From assembly GCA_002724245.1 (NCBI GenBank), contig PBOG01000106.1, forward strand, positions 1 through 44,230: DNA of 44,230 nt. The letters run 5' to 3'. Origin of the DNA: Planctomycetaceae bacterium (GTDB lineage: Bacteria > Planctomycetota > Planctomycetia > Pirellulales > Pirellulaceae). Below, piece after piece: positions 1 to 11,195 of the stretch; the stretch's first letter is position 1; the number at the start of each line of letters is the position of its first letter. Both the position numbers and the translations under genes were made by a program. The notes under the pieces are model-generated. The model did not search any database, had not been told where the DNA came from, and saw only the letters and a program-made list of their open reading frames with translations.

Positions 1-28
1 CATTGGCATGGCAGTGCATCCCCACTAG
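1..28 (+). CDS. atpB: ATP synthase a subunit, C-terminal end only (partial)
   Basis: The frame beginning at base 2 reads IGMAVHPH and stops at TAG 26-28. A short hydrophobic end closing in a His-rich tail, 55 bp ahead of atpE in an otherwise standard F-type operon, fits the C-terminus of the membrane a subunit, which forms the proton half-channels of Fo. Only eight residues are visible, so the call rests mainly on gene order; the rest lies upstream of the window. Confidence 0.5.
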
Positions 29-83
29 GGTTCACTTCCCATGATGGAAAACTAGACGCTTCTTTCAAACGGAGACGAGACCC

Positions 84-407
84 GTGCTCAAGTACTTCAC
101 TGTCGTACTCATCGGATTAGCATTGATGTTGGTCGCTACCCCGGCATCCGCCCAAGAAGGTGGTGATGATGCCGCAGCTGCCGCGAGCGGTGGCGTACTG
201 TTTGGCAGTTCTCTTGGAGTGGGATTGGTGATGGTCGGCGCCGGCCTCGGCATCGCCCGGATCGGCGGTTCTGCGGTGGAGAGCATGGCTCGACAGCCCG
301 AAGCTGCCGGCAGCATCCAAACCGCCATGCTGATTTCCGCCGCGCTGATTGAAGGTGCGACGTTCTTCGCATTGATCGTGATTGGCTTCATCTTGCAGGG
401 CGCGTAG
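84..407 (+). CDS. atpE: F1Fo ATP synthase c subunit with signal-peptide-like N-terminus
   Basis: Forms the membrane rotor ring of the ATP synthase. The 107-aa protein starts at GTG with GGAG ten bases upstream (71-74). Residues 1-24 look like a cleavable signal peptide ending ASAQ, followed by an acidic/Ala linker. The c-subunit hairpin then spans about 38-105: a Gly-rich helix 1 (about 45-62), the polar loop RQP at 70-72, and helix 2 with the ion-binding carboxylate E90. The residues that ligate sodium in the Ilyobacter ring are absent: I57 aligns with its Gln, A53 with its Pro, and G91 follows the carboxylate. This suggests proton coupling (inference). It is longer than the usual 70-90 residues because of the N-terminal extension. 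Next gene: atpF. Confidence 0.95.
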   Translation: MLKYFTVVLIGLALMLVATPASAQEGGDDAAAAASGGVLFGSSLGVGLVMVGAGLGIARIGGSAVESMARQPEAAGSIQTAMLISAALIEGATFFALIVIGFILQGA

Positions 408-479
408 CTCGTTTGCAGGTGGTGGACACTCATCATCCTTTCGCAAGGTCGCGGCACTTTCTCGTTCGGAATTACAACC

Positions 480-1082
480 ATGTCGAGATTCTCGCTGTCC
501 ATTTCGTTTGTGGCGCTAATGCTGGTGATCGGTTTCGGGTCGCCGTGGATGGTTGCTTCCGCAGTTGCTGCGGATGAAGCGGTGAATGCCAACCCACTGG
601 CAATCAATCCTGACCTGGCAATTTGCACCGCCATCGTCTTTGTTGCCTTACTGGCGATCCTCTGGAAATTTGCCTGGGGCCCGATCAGCGCAGGACTGGA
701 CAAACGAGAGCAGTCGATCGCTGGCAACATCGAGGAAGCGAAAGCATCGCTCGAAAAAGCCAACGCCACGCTGAAAGAGTACGAAAGCCAACTCGCCAGC
801 GCGGCAGCCGAGACGAAAGAGATGCTGGAGGCGGCTAAACGAGACGCAGCTGCGGTCCGTGAAAAAGCCGTCAACGAGGCTCAGGAAGCCGCTCAACGTG
901 AGCGCGAACGCGCTGTTGCAGACATTAACGTCGCCAAGAATCAGGCGCTGCAGGAGGTCGCTGGAACGGTAACCGACCTGTCCGTCGCTCTGGCAAGCCA
1001 GATCGTGCGGCGTGAAGTCAATGCCAGCGATCATGCGAATCTGGTGACTGAAGCGCTGCAACAGTTGCCCAGCAGTAATTAA
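480..1082 (+). CDS. atpF: F1Fo ATP synthase b subunit
   Basis: Peripheral stalk subunit linking Fo to F1. The 200-aa product has an N-terminal hydrophobic stretch (about 8-31) ending in Ala-rich residues that resembles a signal peptide, then the usual membrane helix at about 47-67 (ICTAIVFVALLAILWKFAWG). A long charged Ala/Glu/Lys-rich helix follows (about 75-180), the coiled coil typical of b subunits. The ATG at 480 lies 72 bp after atpE; only a weak CGGA precedes it. The standard b subunit has one N-terminal membrane anchor, so the extra hydrophobic segment matches the extension seen in atpE. Family assignment is firm; cleavage of the N-terminus is inferred. Confidence 0.93.
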   Translation: MSRFSLSISFVALMLVIGFGSPWMVASAVAADEAVNANPLAINPDLAICTAIVFVALLAILWKFAWGPISAGLDKREQSIAGNIEEAKASLEKANATLKEYESQLASAAAETKEMLEAAKRDAAAVREKAVNEAQEAAQRERERAVADINVAKNQALQEVAGTVTDLSVALASQIVRREVNASDHANLVTEALQQLPSSN

Positions 1083-1128
1083 CCCGTACGTTTTCTCCCG
1101 TCGTTGATATCGACTACCGGTTTCGAAT

Positions 1129-1755
1129 ATGGCTGAAACACAAGCCTCAAAAACGTCCGTCGACACAGGCCAGCAATACCTGGCAGCGGTTTATGCCAAG
1201 GCGCTGCTGGGGGCGACTGAGCGAGCGGGAAACACCGAAGCCGTTCTCGAGGAACTGGAAGCGTTGCTTTCAGAGGTCTTTCAGCAACTACCCAAGCTGG
1301 AGAGTACACTGACTTCTCCACGCGTGGGACAGGCAGAAAAACTACGGCTGCTCGAGTTGGCTATCGGCTCGCGAGTTTCGCGAGCCCTGTTGGATTTCCT
1401 GAAAGTCCTGGCGAGGCGTGGTCGGCTGGATTGCCTCAGGGCAATCAGCAGGGCGGCGCGGCAGCAACTGAACGAAATTCGTGGTCGTGTCGAAGTGACA
1501 CTGGTCACGGCCGAACCTCTTGGAGAGGACTCGAAGCGGCAGGCCGCAGAACGATTGCAGACCGCGCTTGGTCAGCAAATCGATCTCTCCACCTCGGTCG
1601 ATCCCGATTTGATTGGCGGAGCGATTGTCCGCGTCGGCGACACCATTTTTGACGGTAGTGTGATCAATCGCTTGGAACAGATGCGACGAACGGCCCATAG
1701 CAAATCCGCCCAGAAGATACGGGATGAGCTTGACCGTTTCGCCACATCAAACTGA
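1129..1755 (+). CDS. atpH: F1 ATP synthase delta subunit
   Basis: Delta (OSCP-type) subunit that joins the peripheral stalk to the top of the alpha/beta hexamer. The 208-aa length is slightly above the usual 175-180. The N-terminal helical domain is recognisable from the motif YLAAVYAKALLGA (17-29). The C-terminal part has the conserved DPDLIGGAIVRVGDTIFDGS segment (about 158-177), typical of delta subunits. An N-terminal tail of about 15 polar residues precedes the first helix. It sits 46 bp after atpF and before atpA, the usual bacterial order. Confidence 0.93.
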   Translation: MAETQASKTSVDTGQQYLAAVYAKALLGATERAGNTEAVLEELEALLSEVFQQLPKLESTLTSPRVGQAEKLRLLELAIGSRVSRALLDFLKVLARRGRLDCLRAISRAARQQLNEIRGRVEVTLVTAEPLGEDSKRQAAERLQTALGQQIDLSTSVDPDLIGGAIVRVGDTIFDGSVINRLEQMRRTAHSKSAQKIRDELDRFATSN

Positions 1756-1800
1756 CTCCTAACAACTAGAACATTTGGACAACTTTGGAGGTGCGAAGGC

Positions 1801-1817
1801 AGCTCACCTGGTGAGCT
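1801..1817. repeat. 17-bp near-perfect palindrome upstream of atpA
   Basis: AGCTCACC at 1801-1808 and GGTGAGCT at 1810-1817 are exact inverted copies separated by one base. It lies in the 97-bp spacer between atpH and atpA, 35 bp before the atpA start. As RNA it could fold into a small hairpin of about six pairs. No role is known; it could affect mRNA processing or relative expression of F1 subunits, or be coincidental. Confidence 0.6.
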
Positions 1818-1852
1818 CACTCGCCGTTTCCAATCAGAATACGAGGACTCGG

Positions 1853-3385
1853 ATGAAATTCAACGCTGACGAAATCGCGTCGGTCATCCAGCAGGAAATC
1901 GAACAATACGACAGCCAGCTCGATGTTCGCGAAGTGGGTACCGTGCTGGAAGTTGGCGATGGTATCGCCCGTGTCTATGGCCTCTCCAACGTGATGGCCA
2001 CTGAAATGGTCGAGTTTCCCAATGGGATTATCGGGCTGGCCTTCAATCTCGAAGAAAACAGTGTCGGAATTATCATTCTGGGAGATTACCTACAAATCAA
2101 CGAGGGCGACGAAGTCCGCGCTACTGGAAAGCTGCTTTCCGTCCCCGTGGGTGACGCGGTGATGGGGCGTGTCCTCGACGCCTTGGGAAATCCAATCGAC
2201 GGCAAAGGACCGCTCGACACAAATGAAACGCGCCCCGTCGAGGTACTGGCACCTGGCGTCGCCGAACGCCAGCCCGTTTGCGAACCGTTGCAGACCGGCA
2301 TCAAGGCCATCGACTCGATGACGCCGGTTGGTCGTGGTCAGCGTGAGTTGATCATTGGCGACCGCAAGACGGGCAAGACCCCGGTAGCGATCGATACGAT
2401 CCTCAATCAGAAAGACACCGGGGTTAAGTGTTTTTACGTCACCGTGGGTCAAAAAGACTCCTCCGTAGCTGGAACTGTCCAGGTGCTGGAAGAAAATGGC
2501 GCGATGGAATACACGACCGTGATTTCAGCCGGAGCCAGCACGCCAGCGCCGCTGCAATATGTCGCAGCCTACGCCGGCACTTCGATGGCTGAGCACTTTA
2601 TGTGGAAAGGTGAGCATGCCCTCATCGTGTATGACGATCTCTCCAAGCAAGCCAACGCTTACAGGGAACTTTCCCTGCTGATGCGACGACCACCGGGGCG
2701 TGAAGCCTACCCGGGTGACGTTTTCTATTGCCACAGCCGTCTATTGGAACGTTCATCCAAACTCTCCGCCGAACTCGGTGGCGGGTCACTCACTTCGCTA
2801 CCCATCATCGAAACCCTGGAAGGCGAGGTCTCTGCGTACATTCCTACCAATGTGATCTCGATCACCGATGGCCAGATCTACCTGCAGCCAGATCTCTTCT
2901 TTGCGGGTATTCGCCCAGCGATGAATGTCGGCATTTCAGTCTCACGCGTCGGTGGTGCCGCTCAAGTCAAGGCGATGAAAAATGTCGCGGGTGGTCTGCG
3001 TTTGGACCTGGCCAACTTCCGTGACCTGGAAGCGTTCGCCCAGATGGGAACCGACGTGGACGCCTCGGCGCAACTGCAACTGGACCGCGGCTACCGAATG
3101 GTCGAACTGCTCAAACAACCGCAATACAATCCGCTCAATGTCGTCGATCAGTTGATCATGCTGTTTGCCGGCACGCAGGGTCACCTCGACAGCCTCCCGG
3201 TCGACCAGGTCGCACGTTGGGAATCCGAATTCCTGGAATTCATCCACAACCAGAAATCTGACGTCTGGAACCTGATCCGGGACAACGCGGACCAGGGGTC
3301 CACGTTCAAGTCAGACGACGACCAATGCTCGCAAGCGTTGGTCGCCGCGATTGAGGAATTCACAAAACAATTCAACGCCAGTTAG
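1853..3385 (+). CDS. atpA: F1 ATP synthase alpha subunit
   Basis: Non-catalytic nucleotide-binding subunit of F1. From ATG 1853 the protein is 510 aa, the family's normal length, beginning [21 protein letters not shown] lies five bases upstream of this ATG. The frame is open further upstream to a TTG at 1775, but the extra 26 residues are not family-like. Features: P-loop GDRKTGKT at 169-176, Walker B region [11 protein letters not shown] (256-266), and the arginine finger R365 in SVSRVGG, which reaches into the catalytic beta site. A proline follows the P-loop Thr, where Ala is commoner. Fifth complete gene of the operon logic E-F-H-A-G-D-C. Confidence 0.98.
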   Translation: MKFNADEIASVIQQEIEQYDSQLDVREVGTVLEVGDGIARVYGLSNVMATEMVEFPNGIIGLAFNLEENSVGIIILGDYLQINEGDEVRATGKLLSVPVGDAVMGRVLDALGNPIDGKGPLDTNETRPVEVLAPGVAERQPVCEPLQTGIKAIDSMTPVGRGQRELIIGDRKTGKTPVAIDTILNQKDTGVKCFYVTVGQKDSSVAGTVQVLEENGAMEYTTVISAGASTPAPLQYVAAYAGTSMAEHFMWKGEHALIVYDDLSKQANAYRELSLLMRRPPGREAYPGDVFYCHSRLLERSSKLSAELGGGSLTSLPIIETLEGEVSAYIPTNVISITDGQIYLQPDLFFAGIRPAMNVGISVSRVGGAAQVKAMKNVAGGLRLDLANFRDLEAFAQMGTDVDASAQLQLDRGYRMVELLKQPQYNPLNVVDQLIMLFAGTQGHLDSLPVDQVARWESEFLEFIHNQKSDVWNLIRDNADQGSTFKSDDDQCSQALVAAIEEFTKQFNAS

Positions 3386-3489
3386 CTTACCTCTTAGCCA
3401 AACTCGCGTCGGCGCCAACACAATCCCAGCGACGTTAATACAACCTGTCTTTCTACCCATTGAACTACTGCTTGCGTAAGTGACATTCC

Positions 3490-5885
<2,396 letters not shown>

Positions 5886-5950
5886 TCCAACTTACAGCAC
5901 AGGTTACATTGTGCCTTACCCCAGAGAACTCAAGACGCGCGGTTAATACC

Positions 5951-6346
5951 ATGGCTTCTCTTCGATGCATTGTCGTGACGCCGGAAGAAACCTCACTGGA
6001 GGAGACAGTGGATTTCGTCGCACTGCCTTTGTTTGACGGAGAAATTGGCATTAGTGCCAACCATAGCCCACTGATTGGCCGTCTCGGCTATGGAGAGCTG
6101 CGACTTCGTTCGGATCAGGGAACCAGAAAGTTCTACCTCGATGGCGGATTTGTACAGGTAGCCGACAACGTCGTCTCCATTCTCACAGGCCGCGCAGTTC
6201 CAGCGGAAGACGTTGACGGCGCTGCCGCAGAGGAACAGCTTGCGACTGCTCGCGGACTCCCTTCAAACACGCCAGAATTAATGGCAATTCGGGATCGCCA
6301 GGTCGCCCAAGCCCGGGCGCAGATCCGACTCGGTCAGAATGCGTAA
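5951..6346 (+). CDS. atpC: F1 ATP synthase epsilon subunit
   Basis: Regulatory rotor subunit bound to gamma and the c ring. The start ATG 5951 (MASLRCIVVTPEE) gives 131 aa, normal for the family; an in-frame GTG at 5909 would add 14 unrelated residues. The N-terminal beta sandwich is recognisable from DGEIGISANHSPLIG and FYLDGGFVQVADNVVSIL, followed by a two-helix C-terminal part (about 95-130) that can act as an inhibitory arm. Last gene of the operon; it converges on gatB with only 13 bp between stops and no clear terminator. Confidence 0.95.
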   Translation: MASLRCIVVTPEETSLEETVDFVALPLFDGEIGISANHSPLIGRLGYGELRLRSDQGTRKFYLDGGFVQVADNVVSILTGRAVPAEDVDGAAAEEQLATARGLPSNTPELMAIRDRQVAQARAQIRLGQNA

Positions 6347-6359
6347 CTGACACATCGCG

Positions 6360-7847
6360 TTATTGCTGGGCGATCAGCTCCAAGCAAATCTCGCGGACTT
6401 CGCTCGGATTGACATTCGGGTTGAGACGCTTGGCCTGCCCGATCAAGGCTCCCACCGCCTTTTGCTTCCCTTCCTTGACCTCAGCAACGACACGTGGATT
6501 CTCAGCCAGCAGACCTTCGCACAAGCTGCGCAGAGAACCCGCATCCACACTGACAATACCTAATGACTGCATAGCTTCCGCAGCCGATTCTCCATGTTCA
6601 AACATGCGGCCAAAAACATCGCGTCCGCGAGAGCTATCAAGTTCTCCGCTCGCGATTGCCTTGACAAGGCCGGCCAGGGCGGCGGCAGTGACTGGAAACT
6701 GGCGGATGGACATCTGTAGTTCGTTCAGCCGCCGCAAAATTTCCTGTTGGATCCAGTTACTCGTCCGCCTCGCATCCCCGGATGCGTCAGCAACCTCGAC
6801 GAAATATCCGACAAAATCACGGCCTTGATTTACGATCACATTTGCGTCGTACTCTGACACATCGTATTCCTCTTGCAGTCGTAAACGCAATGCCGCCGGA
6901 AGTTCGCCCACCGTGGCGCGCACACGCTCGACTTCGTCAGGAGTCACAACAACCGGTACCAAATCGGGATCGGGGAAATAGCGATAATCCGACGACTCTT
7001 CCTTATGCCGCTGTGCTCGAGTCACTTCGAGCTGGTCATCCCAGCCGCGTGTCTGTTTGGGAATGTCACCCTTTTTCACCCCCTTTTCCAGCCAGACTTC
7101 ATACTGACGCTGACTCTCATACTCGAGTGCTCGTTCTACAGCTCGAAAGCTATTGAGGTTTTTGATTTCTACGATGGGGGTCGCAATCACCCCTCCCGGT
7201 TCGTCCAAGTGCAGATTGACGTTCGCGTCGACACGCAGGCTGCCTTCCTGCATATTGCAGTCTGAAACATCCAAATACTGCAGCAGCAGCTTGAGCTCGT
7301 CGAGATAAGCACGCGCCTCAGCGGCGGATCGCAAGTCTGGTTGACTGACAATCTCCAACAATGGAGTACCGGTCCGATTCAAGTCAATACGACTGTCTGC
7401 CCGACCAGACGTTTCATCGTGCATACTTTTACCCGCATCTTCTTCCAGATGCGCGCGAATGATGCCGACACGTTTAGGATCAAACACACCCTGTGAATCG
7501 CAAATCTCCAGCCAACCATCACAAGACATCGGAAGGTCATACTGACTGATTTGATATCCCTTAGGGAGGTCGGGATAATAGTACTGTTTGCGATCCCAGC
7601 GAGTGAATTCCGGTATCTGACAGTGAAGCGCCAACGCAGTTTTCATTGACAATTGAAACGCATCGCGATTCATTACTGGCAGAGAACCCGGCTGTCCGGT
7701 GCAGACTGGGCATGTTTGTGTATTTGCCGGCTGACCAAACTCGGTCGAGCAGCGGCAAAACAGCTTAGTGCGAGTCCGCAACTGAACATGAACCTCCAGG
7801 CCGATCACGATTTCGTAAGGCTGCTCGCGCATAGTCATTTCTGTCAC
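6360..7847 (-). CDS. gatB: Asp-tRNA(Asn)/Glu-tRNA(Gln) amidotransferase subunit B
   Basis: GatB binds the mischarged tRNA and activates the acyl group with ATP inside the GatCAB complex. Residues near the N-terminus read YEIVIGLEVHVQLRT, the family hallmark, followed by FCRCST and CPVCTG, the Cys-X-Cys and Cys-X-X-Cys zinc site of the cradle domain. The motif YYYPDLPKGYQISQYD is also diagnostic. The C-terminal YqeY-like tail closes with the conserved NPNVNPSEVRE segment. Length about 490 aa is normal. The 5' codon is GTG 7847; ATGs at 7838 and 7832 are equally possible, and no clear Shine-Dalgarno decides. It lies downstream of gatA with an 82-bp gap. Confidence 0.97.
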   Translation of the reverse strand: MTEMTMREQPYEIVIGLEVHVQLRTRTKLFCRCSTEFGQPANTQTCPVCTGQPGSLPVMNRDAFQLSMKTALALHCQIPEFTRWDRKQYYYPDLPKGYQISQYDLPMSCDGWLEICDSQGVFDPKRVGIIRAHLEEDAGKSMHDETSGRADSRIDLNRTGTPLLEIVSQPDLRSAAEARAYLDELKLLLQYLDVSDCNMQEGSLRVDANVNLHLDEPGGVIATPIVEIKNLNSFRAVERALEYESQRQYEVWLEKGVKKGDIPKQTRGWDDQLEVTRAQRHKEESSDYRYFPDPDLVPVVVTPDEVERVRATVGELPAALRLRLQEEYDVSEYDANVIVNQGRDFVGYFVEVADASGDARRTSNWIQQEILRRLNELQMSIRQFPVTAAALAGLVKAIASGELDSSRGRDVFGRMFEHGESAAEAMQSLGIVSVDAGSLRSLCEGLLAENPRVVAEVKEGKQKAVGALIGQAKRLNPNVNPSEVREICLELIAQQ

Positions 7848-7929
7848 AGGTTCGTCGTTCGCTGTTTCCGGCCAGGTCGGTTATCGCATCGAACGAGTTG
7901 CATCGTCGACACCTCGATTGGCCTGACCA

Positions 7930-9480
7930 TCAAGATTCCTCGACAAGGCTGGGCCGTCTCGTGTGCCAATCTGTTTCCCCTTGAAACTGGTGTGCCGCAC
8001 GCAACAAGCGCGCCTCCTCAAATGGCGGCGCTTGTAACTGCAAGGCAATCGGCAGTCCCGACGCGGTCAAGCCGCACGGCAAAGACAAAGCAGGTATCCC
8101 GGCGAGATTCGCACTGACCGTATAAAGATCACCCAAATACATAGACAACGGATCGTCCGTTCGCTCTCCCAATGGAAACGCAGGGGTAGGCGTTACCGGA
8201 CCGGCAATGACGTCCACCTGCTGAAATGCCGCATCAAAGTCATCGCGAATACGGCGCCGCACTTTTAACGCTTTCAGGTAATATGCGTCGTAGTAACCGG
8301 CGCTGAGGGCGTAGGTCCCAAGCATGATGCGACGCTTGACCTCATCACCAAACCCTTCTGCTCGCGTTCTCCGATACATACGCACAAGAGGCCCGTCGAG
8401 TTGCTCCGCGCCGTCGGCATCACCAGATTCGACCAGAAGCCGGCGTTCCTCAGCCAGTTCCTCAAGCATGCGTCCTTCGTCGGTTCGGTGCCCGTAATGT
8501 GCACCGTCATAACGTGCGAGATTTCCTGACGCTTCACAAGACGCGATGATGTAATAGGTCGCGATCGCATAGCGGCTGTGGGGCAATTCTACGGGATGTA
8601 CGGTCGCCCCTAGTTGTTCGTAGATCGCTACAGCACGCCGAACCGATTCTTCGATTTCGCCATCGAGCCCCTCGGCAAAATGCGATTCCACAATCCCGAT
8701 ACGCAAACCTTGCAGCGGTTCACTCAGCAGTTCACCATAGGAGGGCACCGGCAAGTCCGCTGAAGTCGAATCCCGTTCGTCATGACCCGCGATCACTTCC
8801 AACAACAACGCAACATCCTCTGCCGTCGACGCCAGTGGGCCAACCTGGTCAAGACTACTCGCGAAGGCCACAAGGCCGTATCGACTGACTCGCCCATAGG
8901 TCGGCTTGAGACCTACCACACCACAAAAGGCTGCTGGCTGACGAATCGACCCCCCGGTATCACTACCCACTGAAAGTGAGGCCATCGATGCCGCAACTGC
9001 GGCTGCAGCGCCGCCGCTTGAACCGCCGGGAGTTCGCTGTCGATCCCACGGGTTTTCCGTAGGTCCATGAAAAGAGGTCTCTGTTGAGCTGCCCATGGCA
9101 AACTCATCCATGTTGGTCTTGCCCAACAATACCGCACCCGCCGCGCGCAGCCGCGTGATCACAGTCGCATCGTAAGGTGGAGCGTAACTCGCCAGCATGC
9201 GAGAACCACAGGTCGTCAGTTGACCTTTCGTACAGAGGACATCCTTAACTGCGACCGGAACCCCGGCCAATTTTCCGACAGGCTTCCCGCCTGCCCGTAA
9301 CTCATCCAGTTCCCGGGCTTGGGCTAGTGCTGCCTCTTGTGTCACGCTAGCAAACGCATGCACCGCTGTGTCACACGACTTGATTCTTTCGAGAAACACG
9401 CGCGTCAAATCAACGGATGAAACATCTCCTGATTCAAGAAGCCTCACCAAGTCAGTTGCCGACGCCGCCAGGAGATTCAT
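7930..9480 (-). CDS. gatA: Asp-tRNA(Asn)/Glu-tRNA(Gln) amidotransferase subunit A
   Basis: Glutaminase subunit of GatCAB, an amidase-signature enzyme releasing ammonia from glutamine for transfer to Glu-tRNA(Gln) or Asp-tRNA(Asn). The Ser-cisSer-Lys triad is intact: K79 in PVAVKD, S154 in PGGSSGG, and S178 in GSDTGGS, at the positions known from characterised GatA. Length 516 aa is somewhat longer than the usual 485. The ATG at 9480 is preceded by AAGGTG five bases upstream. A 195-bp gap without a gene separates it from gatC. Presence of GatCAB implies indirect synthesis of Gln-tRNA and/or Asn-tRNA. Confidence 0.97.
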   Translation of the reverse strand: MNLLAASATDLVRLLESGDVSSVDLTRVFLERIKSCDTAVHAFASVTQEAALAQARELDELRAGGKPVGKLAGVPVAVKDVLCTKGQLTTCGSRMLASYAPPYDATVITRLRAAGAVLLGKTNMDEFAMGSSTETSFHGPTENPWDRQRTPGGSSGGAAAAVAASMASLSVGSDTGGSIRQPAAFCGVVGLKPTYGRVSRYGLVAFASSLDQVGPLASTAEDVALLLEVIAGHDERDSTSADLPVPSYGELLSEPLQGLRIGIVESHFAEGLDGEIEESVRRAVAIYEQLGATVHPVELPHSRYAIATYYIIASCEASGNLARYDGAHYGHRTDEGRMLEELAEERRLLVESGDADGAEQLDGPLVRMYRRTRAEGFGDEVKRRIMLGTYALSAGYYDAYYLKALKVRRRIRDDFDAAFQQVDVIAGPVTPTPAFPLGERTDDPLSMYLGDLYTVSANLAGIPALSLPCGLTASGLPIALQLQAPPFEEARLLRAAHQFQGETDWHTRRPSLVEES

Positions 9481-9674
9481 CTAAGCACCTTGTGTAAACC
9501 AGATCGTACTACGGCACAGACAGGGGCATGTCGCACCACACATCCGCTGCAGCACACGTTCCCAGCAGCACTGGAAGCACCGGACAAGAAACACAATCTT
9601 CGTCACTTGACCACGATTCTTGGAATTCCAGAAACACGACCTGCGCACAGCTTCTCCAGCGAAGGGGCCTCGCG

Positions 9675-9965
9675 TTACTCACCTAGAACTGCCGGAACTC
9701 GATAACACTCATCATCCTGTTTCGGCGCACCAGAGAGAACTTCAGCGCGTGACAACCCAGGACGAGGCTTGTCTTCCGCAAACACGTTGACCAGCTCACC
9801 GGCATGTGAGAGGGGGGTGACGCTCTCCGTGTCGAGTTCGGCCAGCTGATTTACATAATCAACGATCTGGCCCAGTTGGTGCGTCATCCGTTCAAGCTCT
9901 GTATCCGAAAGCTGCAACCGAGCGAGCATTGCGACCTTCTTGACATCCGCGAGCGACAGACTCAC
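9675..9965 (-). CDS. gatC: Asp-tRNA(Asn)/Glu-tRNA(Gln) amidotransferase subunit C
   Basis: Small GatC subunit that wraps around and stabilises the A/B interface. The motif SLADVKKVAMLARLQLSD is typical, followed by DYVNQLAELDTESVTPLSH and the C-terminal segment ending near DECYRVPAVL. I prefer the GTG start at 9965 (MSLSLADVKK, 96 aa) because AAGGGG lies just upstream and the product then matches family starts; ATG 9980 would add five residues. It follows rpmB by about 40 bp on the same strand, suggesting cotranscription. Confidence 0.92.
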   Translation of the reverse strand: MSLSLADVKKVAMLARLQLSDTELERMTHQLGQIVDYVNQLAELDTESVTPLSHAGELVNVFAEDKPRPGLSRAEVLSGAPKQDDECYRVPAVLGE

Positions 9966-10007
9966 CTGACACCCCTTCATCCACGGAGACGATGAAACAC
10001 AGAGAAT

Positions 10008-10274
10008 TCAAGCAGACCCAGGAAGCTTGAAGGGGCGCTGATGGATAACTTTGCGTACCGCTCCACTGCGGATGCAGCTGGTACATACTCGCATCGTCTG
10101 ATTTGATCCGCCCGGAGTTGTCACCTTGATACGTTGTAAATTCGGCTTGAATTTACGCCGCGAGATTCCCGTAATCTTGGTTCCAACGCCCCCCAGATAC
10201 TTGGCCTTTCCTCGCGTCTCGACGGAGTTTCCCATCTGGGACTTTTTACCGCAGACTTCGCAGACCCGCGCCAT
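10008..10274 (-). CDS. rpmB: 50S ribosomal protein L28 (zinc-binding form)
   Basis: 88-aa large-subunit ribosomal protein. It begins MARVCEVCGKK, giving the first Cys-X-X-Cys pair; the second is CTSC near residue 64. This four-cysteine pattern marks the C+ (zinc ribbon) version of L28. The central SRRKFKPNLQRIKV segment is also characteristic. ATG 10274 is preceded by GAGGTG with five-base spacing. It opens the block rpmB-gatC-gatA-gatB on the minus strand. Confidence 0.96.
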   Translation of the reverse strand: MARVCEVCGKKSQMGNSVETRGKAKYLGGVGTKITGISRRKFKPNLQRIKVTTPGGSNQTMRVCTSCIRSGAVRKVIHQRPFKLPGSA

Positions 10275-10442
10275 TGGAACACCTCTTTCGCTTTTCCCAA
10301 AAGACTAAAGCAGCACTGATCGCCAAAACAGCCACCAGCCAGTCAGTATACTGCCTTACTTGCGGTCCGCAACCGCAACTGAATCGAACCGCGGCCTGGA
10401 ACCGCATCGATCTGATAGCCGAAAAACCGGGTGCTGAAGACC

Positions 10443-10478
10443 TGGCTGGGAGTGGCACCAGCCATGCCGGTAACGGCA
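10443..10478 (-). terminator. two adjacent hairpins downstream of the RsbW-like gene
   Basis: TGGCTGG (10443-10449) pairs with CCAGCCA (10458-10464), and TGCCG (10465-10469) pairs with CGGCA (10474-10478). They start 13 bases after the stop of the minus-strand kinase gene. On that strand a short T run (TTTTT) follows about 25 bases later, so this is terminator-like but not a classical intrinsic terminator. The rest of the 216-bp gap up to rpmB shows no gene I can support. Confidence 0.35.
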
Positions 10479-10490
10479 CAGCTGCGGAAA

Positions 10491-10922
10491 TCAATCCTCT
10501 TCTCCCTTGACCTTGGTCATGGCCACATGATTTCCGGCATCGTTGAATTCGACCGAACTCATAAATGACTTCATGAGCATCAAACCGCGTCCCGACGGAG
10601 CCTCCAGGTTCTCATCATCGGTAGGGTCTGGCACGGCCTCTGGATCAAACCCACCCCCTTCATCAGTGACTTCAATCTTGACGGCAGTGGCCGATACGTG
10701 CGTTTGCACCATCACCTGCTTTGCCGGGTCCTCTTGGTTGCCGTGCTTGATGGCATTGACCAATGCCTCCTCAACCGCCAGATGCACGCCAAAGACGTCT
10801 CTTTCTTCCCAATCCTGGCGTCGCAACTCGTCGAGCAGCTCCTCCAGCAGCACACGGCCTGCTGCCGTGTCGCTCGGGATGCTCTGCTCTTTTGACCAAC
10901 TCCAACTGTGGTCATCTGACAT
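10491..10922 (-). CDS. RsbW/SpoIIAB-like serine kinase (anti-sigma factor type)
   Basis: 143-aa single-domain GHKL ATPase. The N box is EEALVNAIKHGN (51-62), the G1 box is DEGGGFDP (87-94), and the G2 box is GRGLMLM (111-117). There is no histidine kinase phosphoacceptor domain, so it belongs with RsbW/SpoIIAB-type proteins, which bind a sigma factor and phosphorylate a STAS partner. A STAS gene lies 273 bp away on the same strand (upstream in transcription), a natural partner. No sigma factor gene is nearby, so the target is unknown. Confidence 0.85.
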   Translation of the reverse strand: MSDDHSWSWSKEQSIPSDTAAGRVLLEELLDELRRQDWEERDVFGVHLAVEEALVNAIKHGNQEDPAKQVMVQTHVSATAVKIEVTDEGGGFDPEAVPDPTDDENLEAPSGRGLMLMKSFMSSVEFNDAGNHVAMTKVKGEED

Positions 10923-11162
10923 TGTTCTGGGGGAAGCGACTGCTTCGTGCGTAGAAAAGGCGAAAAGACAACCACAAACGCGTTCTACTCAAACACCGGA
11001 ACTCTGGCACAACGGGACGACCCCACGGCACTCAGATTTCCAGAGAGCTCACACGCGGAACCATCATAGCAGCGCAGCTCCCGTTCTCCAATCACCGGCA
11101 TCGGATTCTCGAGAACAAAGTTTGAGACACGCTATTCCCCGCGCATCACAAGTGGTGCTACT

Positions 11163-11184
11163 GGGGCAAAACATAAAAAGCCCC
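11163..11184 (-). terminator. hairpin just after the STAS gene
   Basis: GGGGC (11163-11167) and GCCCC (11180-11184) are inverted copies around an A/T-rich loop, 11 bases past the stop of the minus-strand STAS gene. The loop on that strand is T-rich (TTTTTATGTTTT). The stem is only five pairs and no T run follows it directly, so termination is a weak inference. Confidence 0.3.
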
Positions 11185-11195
11185 CCGAATACCAC

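Noticed and set aside
65-874. 269-codon minus-strand frame opposite atpE and atpF
   Set aside because: Low-complexity Ser/Ala product antisense to two certain genes.
2536-2536. possible transposons, integrases, CRISPR arrays or tRNA-linked islands anywhere in the window
   Set aside because: No matching genes, repeats or tRNA cloverleaf were seen by eye; a tRNA scan and repeat search would settle it.
7848-7929. possible small gene between gatB and gatA
   Set aside because: The 82-bp gap has no start codon with a ribosome site and no sizeable frame on the operon strand.
10246-10494. TTG-started 82-codon frame between the RsbW-like gene and rpmB
   Set aside because: Has one hydrophobic stretch but no ribosome site, overlaps the rpmB start and contains the two hairpins.
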